Below, piece after piece: positions 16,139 to 23,292 of a DNA stretch of 64,000 bases (the stretch's first letter is position 1; the number at the start of each line of letters is the position of its first letter). Origin of the DNA: Methylorubrum populi (GTDB lineage Bacteria; Pseudomonadota; Alphaproteobacteria; Rhizobiales; Beijerinckiaceae); the NCBI RefSeq assembly GCF_002355515.1, contig NZ_AP014809.1:2194501-2258500 (forward strand). The letters run 5' to 3'. A program made the translations under genes and the position numbers. Under the pieces are notes generated by a model, which searched no databases, had not been told where the DNA came from, and was given only the letters and a program-made list of their open reading frames with translations.

Positions 16139-16960
16139 ATGGCTGCAGGCTTGGCCCTCACCAACCCGACCCCCGTGGCCTTCCCGGCCAGCTTCGACGC
16201 GGCGGTCCTCGACGGCGGCTACCGCTCCTGCGACGGGTGCTGGAACGGCTACGTCAACAGGGACATCTTGATCGTCTACGCCGAGGACGCCTGGCTCGGC
16301 CGCGGCGAGATGGTCGAGCGCTACGCCTTCACGATGCAGGCTAGGTTCCGGCGCTACACGGGGACGCCCGAGCAGCCCCGCACGTGGGCCGACGCCGGCA
16401 ACGTGATCCACCACGCGCTCGCGCTCGGCCTCGTGGCTGAGGAGACCGGACCCGGCGGCGAGCGCGGCTGGCGGCTCACCTCCCGCGAGCCCGCGTGGCT
16501 AATCGTCGGCACCGGCGCGCAGCGCGAGTGCCGGCAAGTCCGCGGGCTGCCGCCCGAGCAGCAAGCCGCGCAGGACAAGCGCGAGCAGGCTGCGCGGCGC
16601 CGGAACACCACGCTCGACCGCAAGGCGCGCGTGGCGGCCGACGAGCACGTCGCTCGCCACGTCCGCGACGTCCTCCGGTACGACCCGGCCACCGTCGTGC
16701 CTGAGGCCTGGGCGCGCCGAGGTTACGTGCCGGCGTCGCTGCCGGGCACGCGCCTCGACGCGGCAGCCGCCGTCGTGCGCGAGGCCCATCACGCCGCCGG
16801 AATGGACAGGCCGACGCTGAAGTCCTGGGTCTCCGACCTCGCGATGGAGGCCGCCGTCGCGATCGTGCGGCCCGGCCGTCGGCAGGCCGAGCAGGTCGCC
16901 CTGCCCGAGACCGTCGAGATCCCCGACGCCGACATGACCGCCCTGGAGGCCGTGAGATGA
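16139..16960 (+). CDS. Hypothetical phage-like protein
   Basis: A 273-residue protein from ATG 16139 with GAGGAG upstream. Residues 15-45 hold DGGYRSCDGCWNGYVNRDIL (a CxxC pair). Residues 60-115 may form a small winged helix (RTWADAGNVIHHALALGLVA, EETGPGGERGWRLTSRE). Residues 135-160 are a basic helix. The C-terminal half carries GMDRPTLKSWVSDLAMEAAV. No family recognised. The stop overlaps the next start (ATGA), supporting one operon. Confidence 0.55.
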   Translation: MAAGLALTNPTPVAFPASFDAAVLDGGYRSCDGCWNGYVNRDILIVYAEDAWLGRGEMVERYAFTMQARFRRYTGTPEQPRTWADAGNVIHHALALGLVAEETGPGGERGWRLTSREPAWLIVGTGAQRECRQVRGLPPEQQAAQDKREQAARRRNTTLDRKARVAADEHVARHVRDVLRYDPATVVPEAWARRGYVPASLPGTRLDAAAAVVREAHHAAGMDRPTLKSWVSDLAMEAAVAIVRPGRRQAEQVALPETVEIPDADMTALEAVR

Positions 16961-17430
16961 CCCGCCCTGTCAGCCCCACCGAGATCCGCTGCAAGGACGG
17001 CCGGGTCTTTTCCGTCGAGCGCATGGGCGGAGGGATCACGGTTTTCGCCGACTTCCGCGACCCGGCGGTCGACGCGACCGGCCTCGGCCGGTTCCAGACG
17101 TTCCACGAACCCGGCGACGGGAGCGCCGAGCACACGGGCATGCCCGTGGAAATCGTGCGCGCCTACGCCAAGGCCCATGGCGGAGTGGCCGAGGCCGGCG
17201 CTGAGGCGGTCGCCCTCCTGAAGGCGCTCCCGTCCAGGCCGGCCCTGCCCGCGGCCGAGCCCGCCCCCGCTCCCGAGCAGCCTGCCCCGGCGGTTGAGGA
17301 GGCCGCCGCGCCGCGCCCTTTTCCGGGGGAGCCCCGGTGGCCGGGCGGCCCCCGGCCGAGGTTGTGCCCGGGGCACTGGATCAACCTGAGCTGGACGGAG
17401 CTCCGGCGCGCATCGAGCTGGACCACCTGA
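16957..17430 (+). CDS. Hypothetical phage-like protein
   Basis: A 157-residue protein coupled to the previous gene by an ATGA overlap. The first 90 residues (TEIRCKDGRVFSVERMGGGI, TVFADFRDPAVDATGLGRFQ) look like a small folded beta domain. The next 40 are Pro/Ala/Glu linker. The last 30 residues overlap the following gene and may be poorly conserved. Function unknown. Confidence 0.5.
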   Translation: MTRPVSPTEIRCKDGRVFSVERMGGGITVFADFRDPAVDATGLGRFQTFHEPGDGSAEHTGMPVEIVRAYAKAHGGVAEAGAEAVALLKALPSRPALPAAEPAPAPEQPAPAVEEAAAPRPFPGEPRWPGGPRPRLCPGHWINLSWTELRRASSWTT

Positions 17431-17723
17431 CCCCGGCCGTCATCGAGGCGAGGAAGGCGGTCGCCGAATTCGACGCCGGCTTTCACTACCGGGGCCGCGA
17501 GCCGGCGCACCGCGGCGAGGTGCTCGACGCGTGGTACCGGCGCGCGACCGCGGGAGCCGCGGTCGGGTCGCGCTTGATCATCGCGAAGCATGACCACTTT
17601 GCGCGCCACCCCCTCCAAGCGGAGGCCCTGGACCTGCGGGCGCGCCTGCTCGCCGTCGCCGAGGAAGCATACCGCGAGCTGCCCCGTGCGCAGAAGCGCG
17701 CGAATTGGATCCGGGGCGCCTGA
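17337..17723 (+). CDS. Hypothetical phage-like protein
   Basis: A 128-residue protein from GTG 17337, overlapping the previous gene by 94 bases in another frame. The folded part (residues 25-125) is helical: DHLTPAVIEARKAVAEFDAG, YRRATAGAAVGSRLIIAKHD, ALDLRARLLAVAEEAYRELP. No family recognised. A start further downstream inside the frame would remove the overlap but no ATG is available. Confidence 0.45.
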   Translation: MAGRPPAEVVPGALDQPELDGAPARIELDHLTPAVIEARKAVAEFDAGFHYRGREPAHRGEVLDAWYRRATAGAAVGSRLIIAKHDHFARHPLQAEALDLRARLLAVAEEAYRELPRAQKRANWIRGA

Positions 17724-17742
17724 TCGGGATGAAGGAGTAGCC

Positions 17743-18507
17743 ATGGCCCGTCCCCCGCTGCCCGCCCACGACCTCGCCGCCCACCGCGCATGGGTCGCCT
17801 CCGCCGCGGAGGCCCCCTTCCACCGGCCGGTGGAGCCGCCCCTGCTCGTGCACCCGAAACCCAAGAAGGCCCCCGCGCCGGAGCGGCCGCGCGACCTCGT
17901 CGACATGATGGAAGCGCCCGCGGCCCCGGCCGACGAAAGGCCGTGGTACGTGCGGCAGAGGATGCCGTTCGACGAGATGATGCGGGCGCACTTCGGCGGG
18001 CTGATCTCCCCGCCGTCGGAGCTCGCCCAGAAGCGGGCCAGGCTGAAGCGCGAGCGGTCCGAGGCTGCGATCGCCGCCAGGGCCGCCGCGCAGGCCCCCG
18101 AGGAAGAGGACGAGGATGCCGAGGCGGACGAGGTGGAGGCTCCTCCGCCGCCTGCCCCCGAGCTTGCGCCGCCCGCGACCGAGCCGGATCCCTACCTCGC
18201 CGGGCTCGGGCTCTCCATGCTGCAGGGTCTGCGCGAGCCTCGGTGTCCCGAGGCCGACGCCGCCCTCGACGCCCTCGACGCGCGGCGCCCGCCCGGCTTC
18301 CCCACGGCAACGCGGATGCTCTCGCTCCGGTCCGGCGAGGCCGAGGCTAACGTGGTCCTGCTCCTCGCGACCGGGGAGGAGGCGCGGGTGACCGTGCGGT
18401 GGCGTGCCGTCGACCCGGCCTACGAGTGGCGGGTGATGGGGCAGCTGCCGCGGACTAGGTACTGCTGGGCCGCGGACACCGGGGAGTGGATCCCTCTCCG
18501 GCTCTAA
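17743..18507 (+). CDS. Hypothetical phage-like protein
   Basis: A 254-residue protein from ATG 17743 with AAGGAG 6 bases upstream. The N-terminal third has WYVRQRMPFDEMMRAHFGGL. Residues 105-150 are a charged helix followed by acidic/proline linker (EEEDEDAEADEVEAPPPPAP). The C-terminal 80 residues form a beta-rich domain (GEAEANVVLLLATGEEARVT, VRWRAVDPAYEWRVMGQLPR, TRYCWAADTGEWIPL). Unknown function. It converges on the metallophosphoesterase with a 4-base overlap. Confidence 0.5.
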   Translation: MARPPLPAHDLAAHRAWVASAAEAPFHRPVEPPLLVHPKPKKAPAPERPRDLVDMMEAPAAPADERPWYVRQRMPFDEMMRAHFGGLISPPSELAQKRARLKRERSEAAIAARAAAQAPEEEDEDAEADEVEAPPPPAPELAPPATEPDPYLAGLGLSMLQGLREPRCPEADAALDALDARRPPGFPTATRMLSLRSGEAEANVVLLLATGEEARVTVRWRAVDPAYEWRVMGQLPRTRYCWAADTGEWIPLRL

Positions 18508-19082
18508 GCGGCCTCCGCCAGGGCGGCCGCCGCGGCCGGGCCGCCCTCGCGCCGGGCGACGTCGGCGAGGAGCTCCTGGATCTCGGGGGCCGTCACCGGT
18601 CGGAAGCGCCAGGCGTCGACGCCGACGTCGCAGGATCGGGCGGTCGGCGCGAGGCTGCCGTGCGAGTGGCCGTAGAGGTGGAGCCGGCCGCGGTGCGCGT
18701 CCGGCCAGGTCACGTGCGCGAAATGGCTGAGCCATAGGTCGACCGGACGCCGCATGCCGCTGTCCTGAACGGACACCCGGGCCACGTCCCGGATCGGTCC
18801 GGCCCAGTCCAGCCGCTCGCCTCGTTGCTCATGATTTCCGCGGATCAGGAACTTCTTGCCGTTCAGGCGCGAGAACACGGCTTGAGCATGGGATAGACTG
18901 CACCCGTAGGCAAAATCGCCGAGATGGATCACCGTGTCGTCCCGGCGAACCCGGTTGTTCCAGAGGCCGATCAGCGTCTCGTCATGCTCCTCCCGGGAGG
19001 CGAACGGCCGGGGCCGGGCCATGCGGTCGGACATCATCCCGAGATGCCCGAAGTGGGTGTCTGAAACCAGGTAGGTCGTCAC
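18504..19082 (-). CDS. Calcineurin-like metallophosphoesterase
   Basis: A 192-residue protein with all metallophosphoesterase metal motifs: SDTHFGH near the N-terminus (D-x-H), HLGDFAYG (GD), RGNHEQRG (GNH), LSHFAH, and LYGHSHG (GHxH). Phages and mobile elements often carry this small class; substrates vary from phosphodiesters to RNA ends. The last 20 residues are alanine-rich and overlap the stop of the convergent gene. Function beyond phosphoesterase chemistry is not known here. Confidence 0.85.
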   Translation of the reverse strand: MTTYLVSDTHFGHLGMMSDRMARPRPFASREEHDETLIGLWNNRVRRDDTVIHLGDFAYGCSLSHAQAVFSRLNGKKFLIRGNHEQRGERLDWAGPIRDVARVSVQDSGMRRPVDLWLSHFAHVTWPDAHRGRLHLYGHSHGSLAPTARSCDVGVDAWRFRPVTAPEIQELLADVARREGGPAAAAALAEAA

Positions 19083-19112
19083 GGGCAGGACCCTCGAACG
19101 GAACGCGGCGAC

Positions 19113-19130
19113 CGTCCGGATTTCCGGACG
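19113..19130. repeat. Perfect 18-bp dyad
   Basis: CGTCCGGATTTCCGGACG has 8-bp perfect arms and a 2-base centre. It lies 31 bases upstream of the phosphoesterase start and between divergent transcription units, so it may be an operator. No T-run follows, which argues against a terminator. Confidence 0.45.
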
Positions 19131-19352
19131 GGGTGGCTGGCCTCAGGCCGGCAAGCGGTCGAGTTTCGAGGGGGCGTGCGTCATGGGGGCGAGCCTCGCC
19201 GATCGGCCGCCCCGGCGCAAGGCCGACCCACCTGCAAGGTTGCCCGAACCCTGGCCGGCGGGCCCGAGCCCAGGCGCGGCGGGCGACGTCCTGTTTACCC
19301 TCCGTTCTCTTCTGCCCTTGCGGCCGGGAGAGCGGTGCGGGATCATCGCGTC

Positions 19353-19784
19353 ATGTCAAAGTTCCAGCTCATCGTCGCCAAGTGGGACCCCTCGAACGGG
19401 GCGTGGGCCCGCCTGAAGAGCGCCGACCTCGACACCCTGATCACGCTCGAAGACGCGGCGTGGGCACCCGAGGTCACCGACACCCATGGCTTCGCGATCT
19501 TCTCCGTCGCGCAGCTCCGCGCCGCCACGAAGGCGCGGGGCCCGAAACGTCTCCGCTCGATGAGGCCCGGTCACGGCCTGCTCGTGACACGACGCGAACT
19601 CAAGGAGTGGAGAGAGAGATGCCTAGACCTCGGAAGCCCGCCCGCCTCAAGCTCGACCTCGACCGTGGGGTCTGGGCCATCCACGACGGGGAGTTCAAGC
19701 GACGCACAGCGCACGGCCCTGGCGATCGCGCAGCGGCTGAAGCGGAGCTCGCGCTCTACGTCATCGAGCGGGACCGCCGGCTAG
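19353..19784 (+). CDS. Small protein upstream of the integrase, excisionase candidate
   Basis: Starts at ATG 19353 (MSKFQLIVAKWDPSNGAWAR). The first 95 residues look like a folded protein: DLDTLITLEDAAWAPEVTDT, HGFAIFSVAQLRAATKARG, then GHGLLVTRRELKEWRERC. After 19619 the frame overlaps the integrase gene and becomes Ser-rich, so the C-terminal 50 residues may be incidental. The position directly before an integrase is typical for a recombination directionality factor, but no winged-helix Xis pattern is certain. Confidence 0.45.
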   Translation: MSKFQLIVAKWDPSNGAWARLKSADLDTLITLEDAAWAPEVTDTHGFAIFSVAQLRAATKARGPKRLRSMRPGHGLLVTRRELKEWRERCLDLGSPPASSSTSTVGSGPSTTGSSSDAQRTALAIAQRLKRSSRSTSSSGTAG

Positions 19785-20923
19785 AGGAGGAGGCCCGCGT
19801 CGTCCCCGAGGACGACGACCCGACGAACCAAGATCCGCGCCTCGTCAGCATCGCCACGTCGCTCGCATTTTACGGGCAGGCCATGGAGGGCGGATCGAAC
19901 GCGAGCCTTGTCGGGCACCACATCGCGAACCTCCTCCGGCATTGGGGCGGGAAGAACCTCTCGCAGATCAAGGCCGCATCCTGCCGGGCCTACGTCGAGG
20001 CGCGCTGCAAGGAGCGGTGGCGGCCGCCCGGATCGAAGGGGGAGGGGAAGCTTATCAAGCCGGCGACGGCCGGGCGCGAGCTACAGACGCTCTCGGCCGC
20101 GGTCGGTCACTGGCATCGCGAGTTCACGCTCCACGCCAAGCCCGTCATCACCCTGCCGACGAAGGCCAAGCCGCACGTCGACTGGCTGACCGAGGTCGAG
20201 TACGCGCGGCTCCTCAAGGTGACGCAGGGGTGGCGCTGGGTCTCGTCCGACCTGGCGACGCGCGAGCCGGTCTGGGAGCGGGCGCCGGACACGCCGTTCG
20301 TCGCCGCCTGGAAGGAGCGGGCAGGGGATGCCTACGTCCACGACGATCACCTGGAACGTGCCTGCGAGGTGGGCTTCTACTCGGGCACGCGGTCCGGCGC
20401 GATGCTGGGCCTGCGGTGGAAGCGGGACCGGATCGACGGCTGGATCGACTTCAACGGAGTGACGCTTTTCAGGGCCGGCCCGGAGGCACCGCCGAGCCGC
20501 AAGCGCCAGCCCCCGTGCCGGATCCACGACCGGCTGCTGCCCCGGCTCCTGGAATGGCGGAAGGCGGACATGGCCCTGGACCTGCGCGACGCGGAGGGCA
20601 AGCCGATGCCGGTGACCCACGTGATCCACGAGCGCGGCGTCCCGCTCGGCCGGATCGACGGCGCCTTCGGCCGGGCGGCTTGGCTCGCTGGGCTGGACCG
20701 CCGGGAGATCGACGGCTCGTGGCGGGTCGGGAACGAGGATCCGAACGACGACCTCGGCATGCCCACGCCGCACATCCTGCGGCACACCCGAGCGACGCTG
20801 ATGCTCCGCGCCGGGGTGCCGCCGCACGAGGTCGGCGAGTACCTCGGAATGACCGTGAAGATGGTGCTGGAGGTGTACGGCCACACCCACGCGGAGTACC
20901 AGAAGCGGGCCGCGGCGGCGTAG
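19619..20923 (+). CDS. Tyrosine recombinase / integrase
   Basis: A 434-residue protein from ATG 19619 (MPRPRKPARLKLDLDRGVWA); the long upstream frame is not protein-like. It has an N-terminal arm-binding region, a core-binding SAM-like region (GHHIANLLRHWGGKNLSQIK), and a catalytic domain with R258 (YSGTRSGAMLGLRW), H385-x-x-R388 (HILRHTRATLML) and the nucleophile Y420 (MVLEVYGHTH). All key residues are present, so it is probably active. It lies about 150 bp from the tRNA-Val fragment it is expected to recognise and should drive integration and excision of the element to its left. Confidence 0.93.
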   Translation: MPRPRKPARLKLDLDRGVWAIHDGEFKRRTAHGPGDRAAAEAELALYVIERDRRLEEEARVVPEDDDPTNQDPRLVSIATSLAFYGQAMEGGSNASLVGHHIANLLRHWGGKNLSQIKAASCRAYVEARCKERWRPPGSKGEGKLIKPATAGRELQTLSAAVGHWHREFTLHAKPVITLPTKAKPHVDWLTEVEYARLLKVTQGWRWVSSDLATREPVWERAPDTPFVAAWKERAGDAYVHDDHLERACEVGFYSGTRSGAMLGLRWKRDRIDGWIDFNGVTLFRAGPEAPPSRKRQPPCRIHDRLLPRLLEWRKADMALDLRDAEGKPMPVTHVIHERGVPLGRIDGAFGRAAWLAGLDRREIDGSWRVGNEDPNDDLGMPTPHILRHTRATLMLRAGVPPHEVGEYLGMTVKMVLEVYGHTHAEYQKRAAAA

Positions 20924-21071
20924 CGGGATGTTTCCGACCCCGGGTCGGAAACCCCGGTTTCACGGGGCGCGATGGGATCGGACGGCGTTGCACGGGAACG
21001 CACCGCAAGCGACTGATCCGCCTCGGGAAACCGGCGGGTTCAGAGCTCAGCGCCGGGTCGACGTGAGTACG

Positions 21072-21116
21072 TTGACATGGTAGGGGTCACAGGTTCGATC
21101 CCTGTCGCGCCCACCA
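21072..21116 (+). other. attachment site: 3' half of tRNA-Val(GAC)
   Basis: The sequence runs from the anticodon loop TTGACAT (21072-21078, anticodon GAC) through GTAGGGGTC, the T stem-loop (ACAGG TTCGATC CCTGT), the acceptor strand CGCGCCC and A, to the encoded CCA at 21114-21116. No matching 5' half (GGGCGCG ...) is found about 75 bases upstream. This is the displaced 3' part left when an element inserts in the anticodon loop of a tRNA gene. The intact tRNA-Val is expected at the left end of the element, outside the window. Confidence 0.8.
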
Positions 21117-21294
21117 TCTCCGCCAGACGGGATGGACGATGAGACCAAGGCTCCGGAGACGGGGCCTTTTTCTTTGTCCAAATTCTTTGCTGAACGACTC
21201 GCCGGTTCGTGCGTGGTTGCCGCGCCGACGCGGCCGAGCGCCCCGCGTCGGACGACGGGCCCGGGCCCTCCGGCAGCCCGCTTCCAAAAAGGAA

Positions 21295-21318
21295 AGCCCC
21301 ACCGTTTCCGGCGGGGCT
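21295..21318 (-). terminator. Rho-independent terminator of the MFS gene
   Basis: On the minus strand: AGCCCCGCCG, GAAA tetraloop, CGGTGGGGCT (10-bp stem with one G-U pair), followed by TTTCCTTTTT. It lies 45 bases beyond the stop of the oxlT-like gene. Confidence 0.8.
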
Positions 21319-21362
21319 CTCCGATCCTCGGTCTCCGGTCCCGGGGGACCGGAGGGGCGTGA

Positions 21363-22661
21363 TCAGGCGTGGGCGAGGGCCGCGTTCGGCACCGCCGCGT
21401 TGTTGTTGAGGTGGTGCTGCTTCAGCATCGGCCGCAGGACGGCCACCGCCAGCGCTGCCGCGATCAGGTCCATCGTCGCCACGGTGTAGAGCACCGTCGA
21501 CCAGGTACCCGTCGCCTGCATGATCAGGTTGCCGACCGGCACGAACAGCGCGGCGAAGCCCTTGGCGCAGTAGAGGACGCCGTAGATCTTGCCGATGTGC
21601 TTCGAGCCGAAGGTGTCCGCGGCGGTGGCGCTGAACAGCGAGTACACTTCGCCCCAGGCCAGGAACACGATGCCGGACAGGATCACGAAGGCCCAGGGGT
21701 TCGAGCCGAAGTAGCCCAGCGCCACGATGCCGATGCCTTCCATCGCGAAGGCGATGAACATCGTCTTCTCGCGGCCGATCCGGTCGGAGATCCAGCCGAA
21801 CAGCGGGCGCGAGATGCCGTTCATGACGCGGTCGAGCATCAGGGCGAAGGGCAGCGCCGCCATGGCGAAGAAGTACAGGTTCACCTGGAAGTTCTTCACG
21901 CCGAGGTCGGTCGCGATGACGCCGAGCTGCGCCACGGCCATCAGGCCACCGGTCACCGTGCAGGTGAACATCAGCAGCATGACGTAGAAGACCGGCGTGC
22001 GCAGGGCCTCACCGAGGGTGTAGTCGCGGCGGGTCTGCAGCACCTTGGTCGAGAACTTGACCTCGTCCTTGGCCGGCGAGCGCATGAACAGCGAGGCCAG
22101 GATGATGACCGAGCCCTGGATCAGGCCGAAGGTGAAGAAGGCCTGGGCGTAGCTGCCGGCATCGATCATCTTGGCGATCGGGATGATCGTCAGCGCCGAG
22201 CCCGCGCCGTAGCCGCCCGCGGTCAGACCGACGGCCAGGCCGCGCTTGTCCGGGAACCACTTCAGGGCGTTGTTGATGCAGGTGGCGTAGACGCAGCCGA
22301 CGCCGATGCCGCCGAGGACGGAGCCGAGATAGAACCCGCTCAGCGACGTCGCGTAGGAGTTCACGACCCAGGCCGCGCCGGTCATCAGGCCGCCGAACAT
22401 CACGACACGGCTCGGGCCGTACTTGTCGATGAAGTAGCCCTCGATCGGGGTCAGCCAGGTCTGGACGACGACGAAGATCGTGAAGGCGACCTGGATCGCG
22501 GCGCGATCCCAGCCGAAGGTTTTCTGAATTTCAGGGACGAACAGGGTCCAGGCGTACTGGATGTTGGCCGCAGCCACCATGCAGACGACACCAAGGACGA
22601 TTTGAAGCCATCGGTTCGACGATACGACCGGTTGATCCGGGGCAGTGGACGATAGTGCCAT
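21363..22661 (-). CDS. oxlT: OxlT-like oxalate/formate antiporter (MFS)
   Basis: A 432-residue protein from ATG 22661 (MALSSTAPDQPVVSSNRWLQ), preceded by GGGAG; an upstream ATG would add 8 residues. About twelve hydrophobic segments are seen, with MFS signature loops: between TM2 and TM3 FIDKYGPSRVV, and the half-molecule equivalent GWISDRIGREKTM. Segments such as AWTLFVPEIQKTFGWDRAAI and the C-terminal CAKGFAALFVP resemble oxalate/formate antiporters, which exchange a dicarboxylate for formate. Substrate is inferred; being divergent from eutB raises the possibility of another carboxylate. A terminator follows at 21295-21318. Confidence 0.72.
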   Translation of the reverse strand: MALSSTAPDQPVVSSNRWLQIVLGVVCMVAAANIQYAWTLFVPEIQKTFGWDRAAIQVAFTIFVVVQTWLTPIEGYFIDKYGPSRVVMFGGLMTGAAWVVNSYATSLSGFYLGSVLGGIGVGCVYATCINNALKWFPDKRGLAVGLTAGGYGAGSALTIIPIAKMIDAGSYAQAFFTFGLIQGSVIILASLFMRSPAKDEVKFSTKVLQTRRDYTLGEALRTPVFYVMLLMFTCTVTGGLMAVAQLGVIATDLGVKNFQVNLYFFAMAALPFALMLDRVMNGISRPLFGWISDRIGREKTMFIAFAMEGIGIVALGYFGSNPWAFVILSGIVFLAWGEVYSLFSATAADTFGSKHIGKIYGVLYCAKGFAALFVPVGNLIMQATGTWSTVLYTVATMDLIAAALAVAVLRPMLKQHHLNNNAAVPNAALAHA

Positions 22662-23292
22662 GAGCGTGCTCCCTCGTGCCTGCACAGACGTGAAGGCTTG
22701 TTGTGTAGGTTTGGCGTGTTTCTCTTGAGAAGCGTCGGTGCAGGGTTGTTGCGATTCCTTCCTCTGCCGGTCGGATCCGAGGGCCGGTCTCCTCCCAGGC
22801 AGTGGTATGCATTATTTGGTATGCCAGGCATGCAGGCAAGCGAAATAATGCCCAACCTGACACGAAAGTGAGGGAACGGAAGGATGAAACGATGGAACCC
22901 CACGGAAAACTGCCTCGTCGGCCGGCGGAATGTGGCGGGCTGAGGCTGGGGAATGATGCATTTGATGCGATCCGGGCCGTGAAGCCGCGCCGCTGGATTG
23001 GGCATCCCGACCACGGCCTCATCTCTGGGTCGTCTTGCAAACAGCCTCGTGGGGTGCGGAGACCTCGGTACCGTTACGCTGGCATCGCAACGAAATAGCC
23101 GGATTCCGGGCGCTTCGTCTTTCGGGCGATGGCTTCGGCGGGTTCGATCGCGCGCCCGGTCAGGCGCCGATCTTGCTTGGTCGCGCGGCGGGAGCGGATG
23201 CCCCGGCGCCGCAGCAGATCATCCCGCAGCAAATCACCTCGACAGGGCGGCCGATCCTTGCATCCTGTCGGGCGAGGCCAAGGAGCCAGTCG
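22662..23292. other. Divergent intergenic region oxlT-like / eutB
   Basis: About 630 bases with no supported gene. It has AT-richer patches at 22800-22860 with several repeat words (see the operator entry) and the eutB ribosome-binding site AAGGAG just before 23293. Reading frames crossing it (for example 22802-23098) look noncoding. Confidence 0.5.
22803..22851. promoter_or_regulatory. Composite operator-like repeat cluster
   Basis: TGGTATGC occurs twice in direct orientation (22803-22810 and 22817-22824). ATGCCAGGCAT (22821-22831) is a perfect dyad, and GCATTATTT (22809-22817) pairs with AAATAATGC (22843-22851). TGGTATGCCA-type words resemble GntR/FadR-class operators. It sits 142 bases from the oxlT-like start, where a regulator could control that gene and perhaps eutBC. 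The regulator is not in the window. Confidence 0.45.

Noticed and set aside
20960..21116. A complete tRNA gene near the integrase
   Set aside because: Only the 3' half from the anticodon loop is present; no D arm or 5' acceptor strand (GGGCGCG) lies at the right distance.
21369..22655. 428-codon plus-strand frame antisense to oxlT
   Set aside because: His/Arg/Gly/Glu-rich shadow of a clear 12-helix transporter on the other strand.
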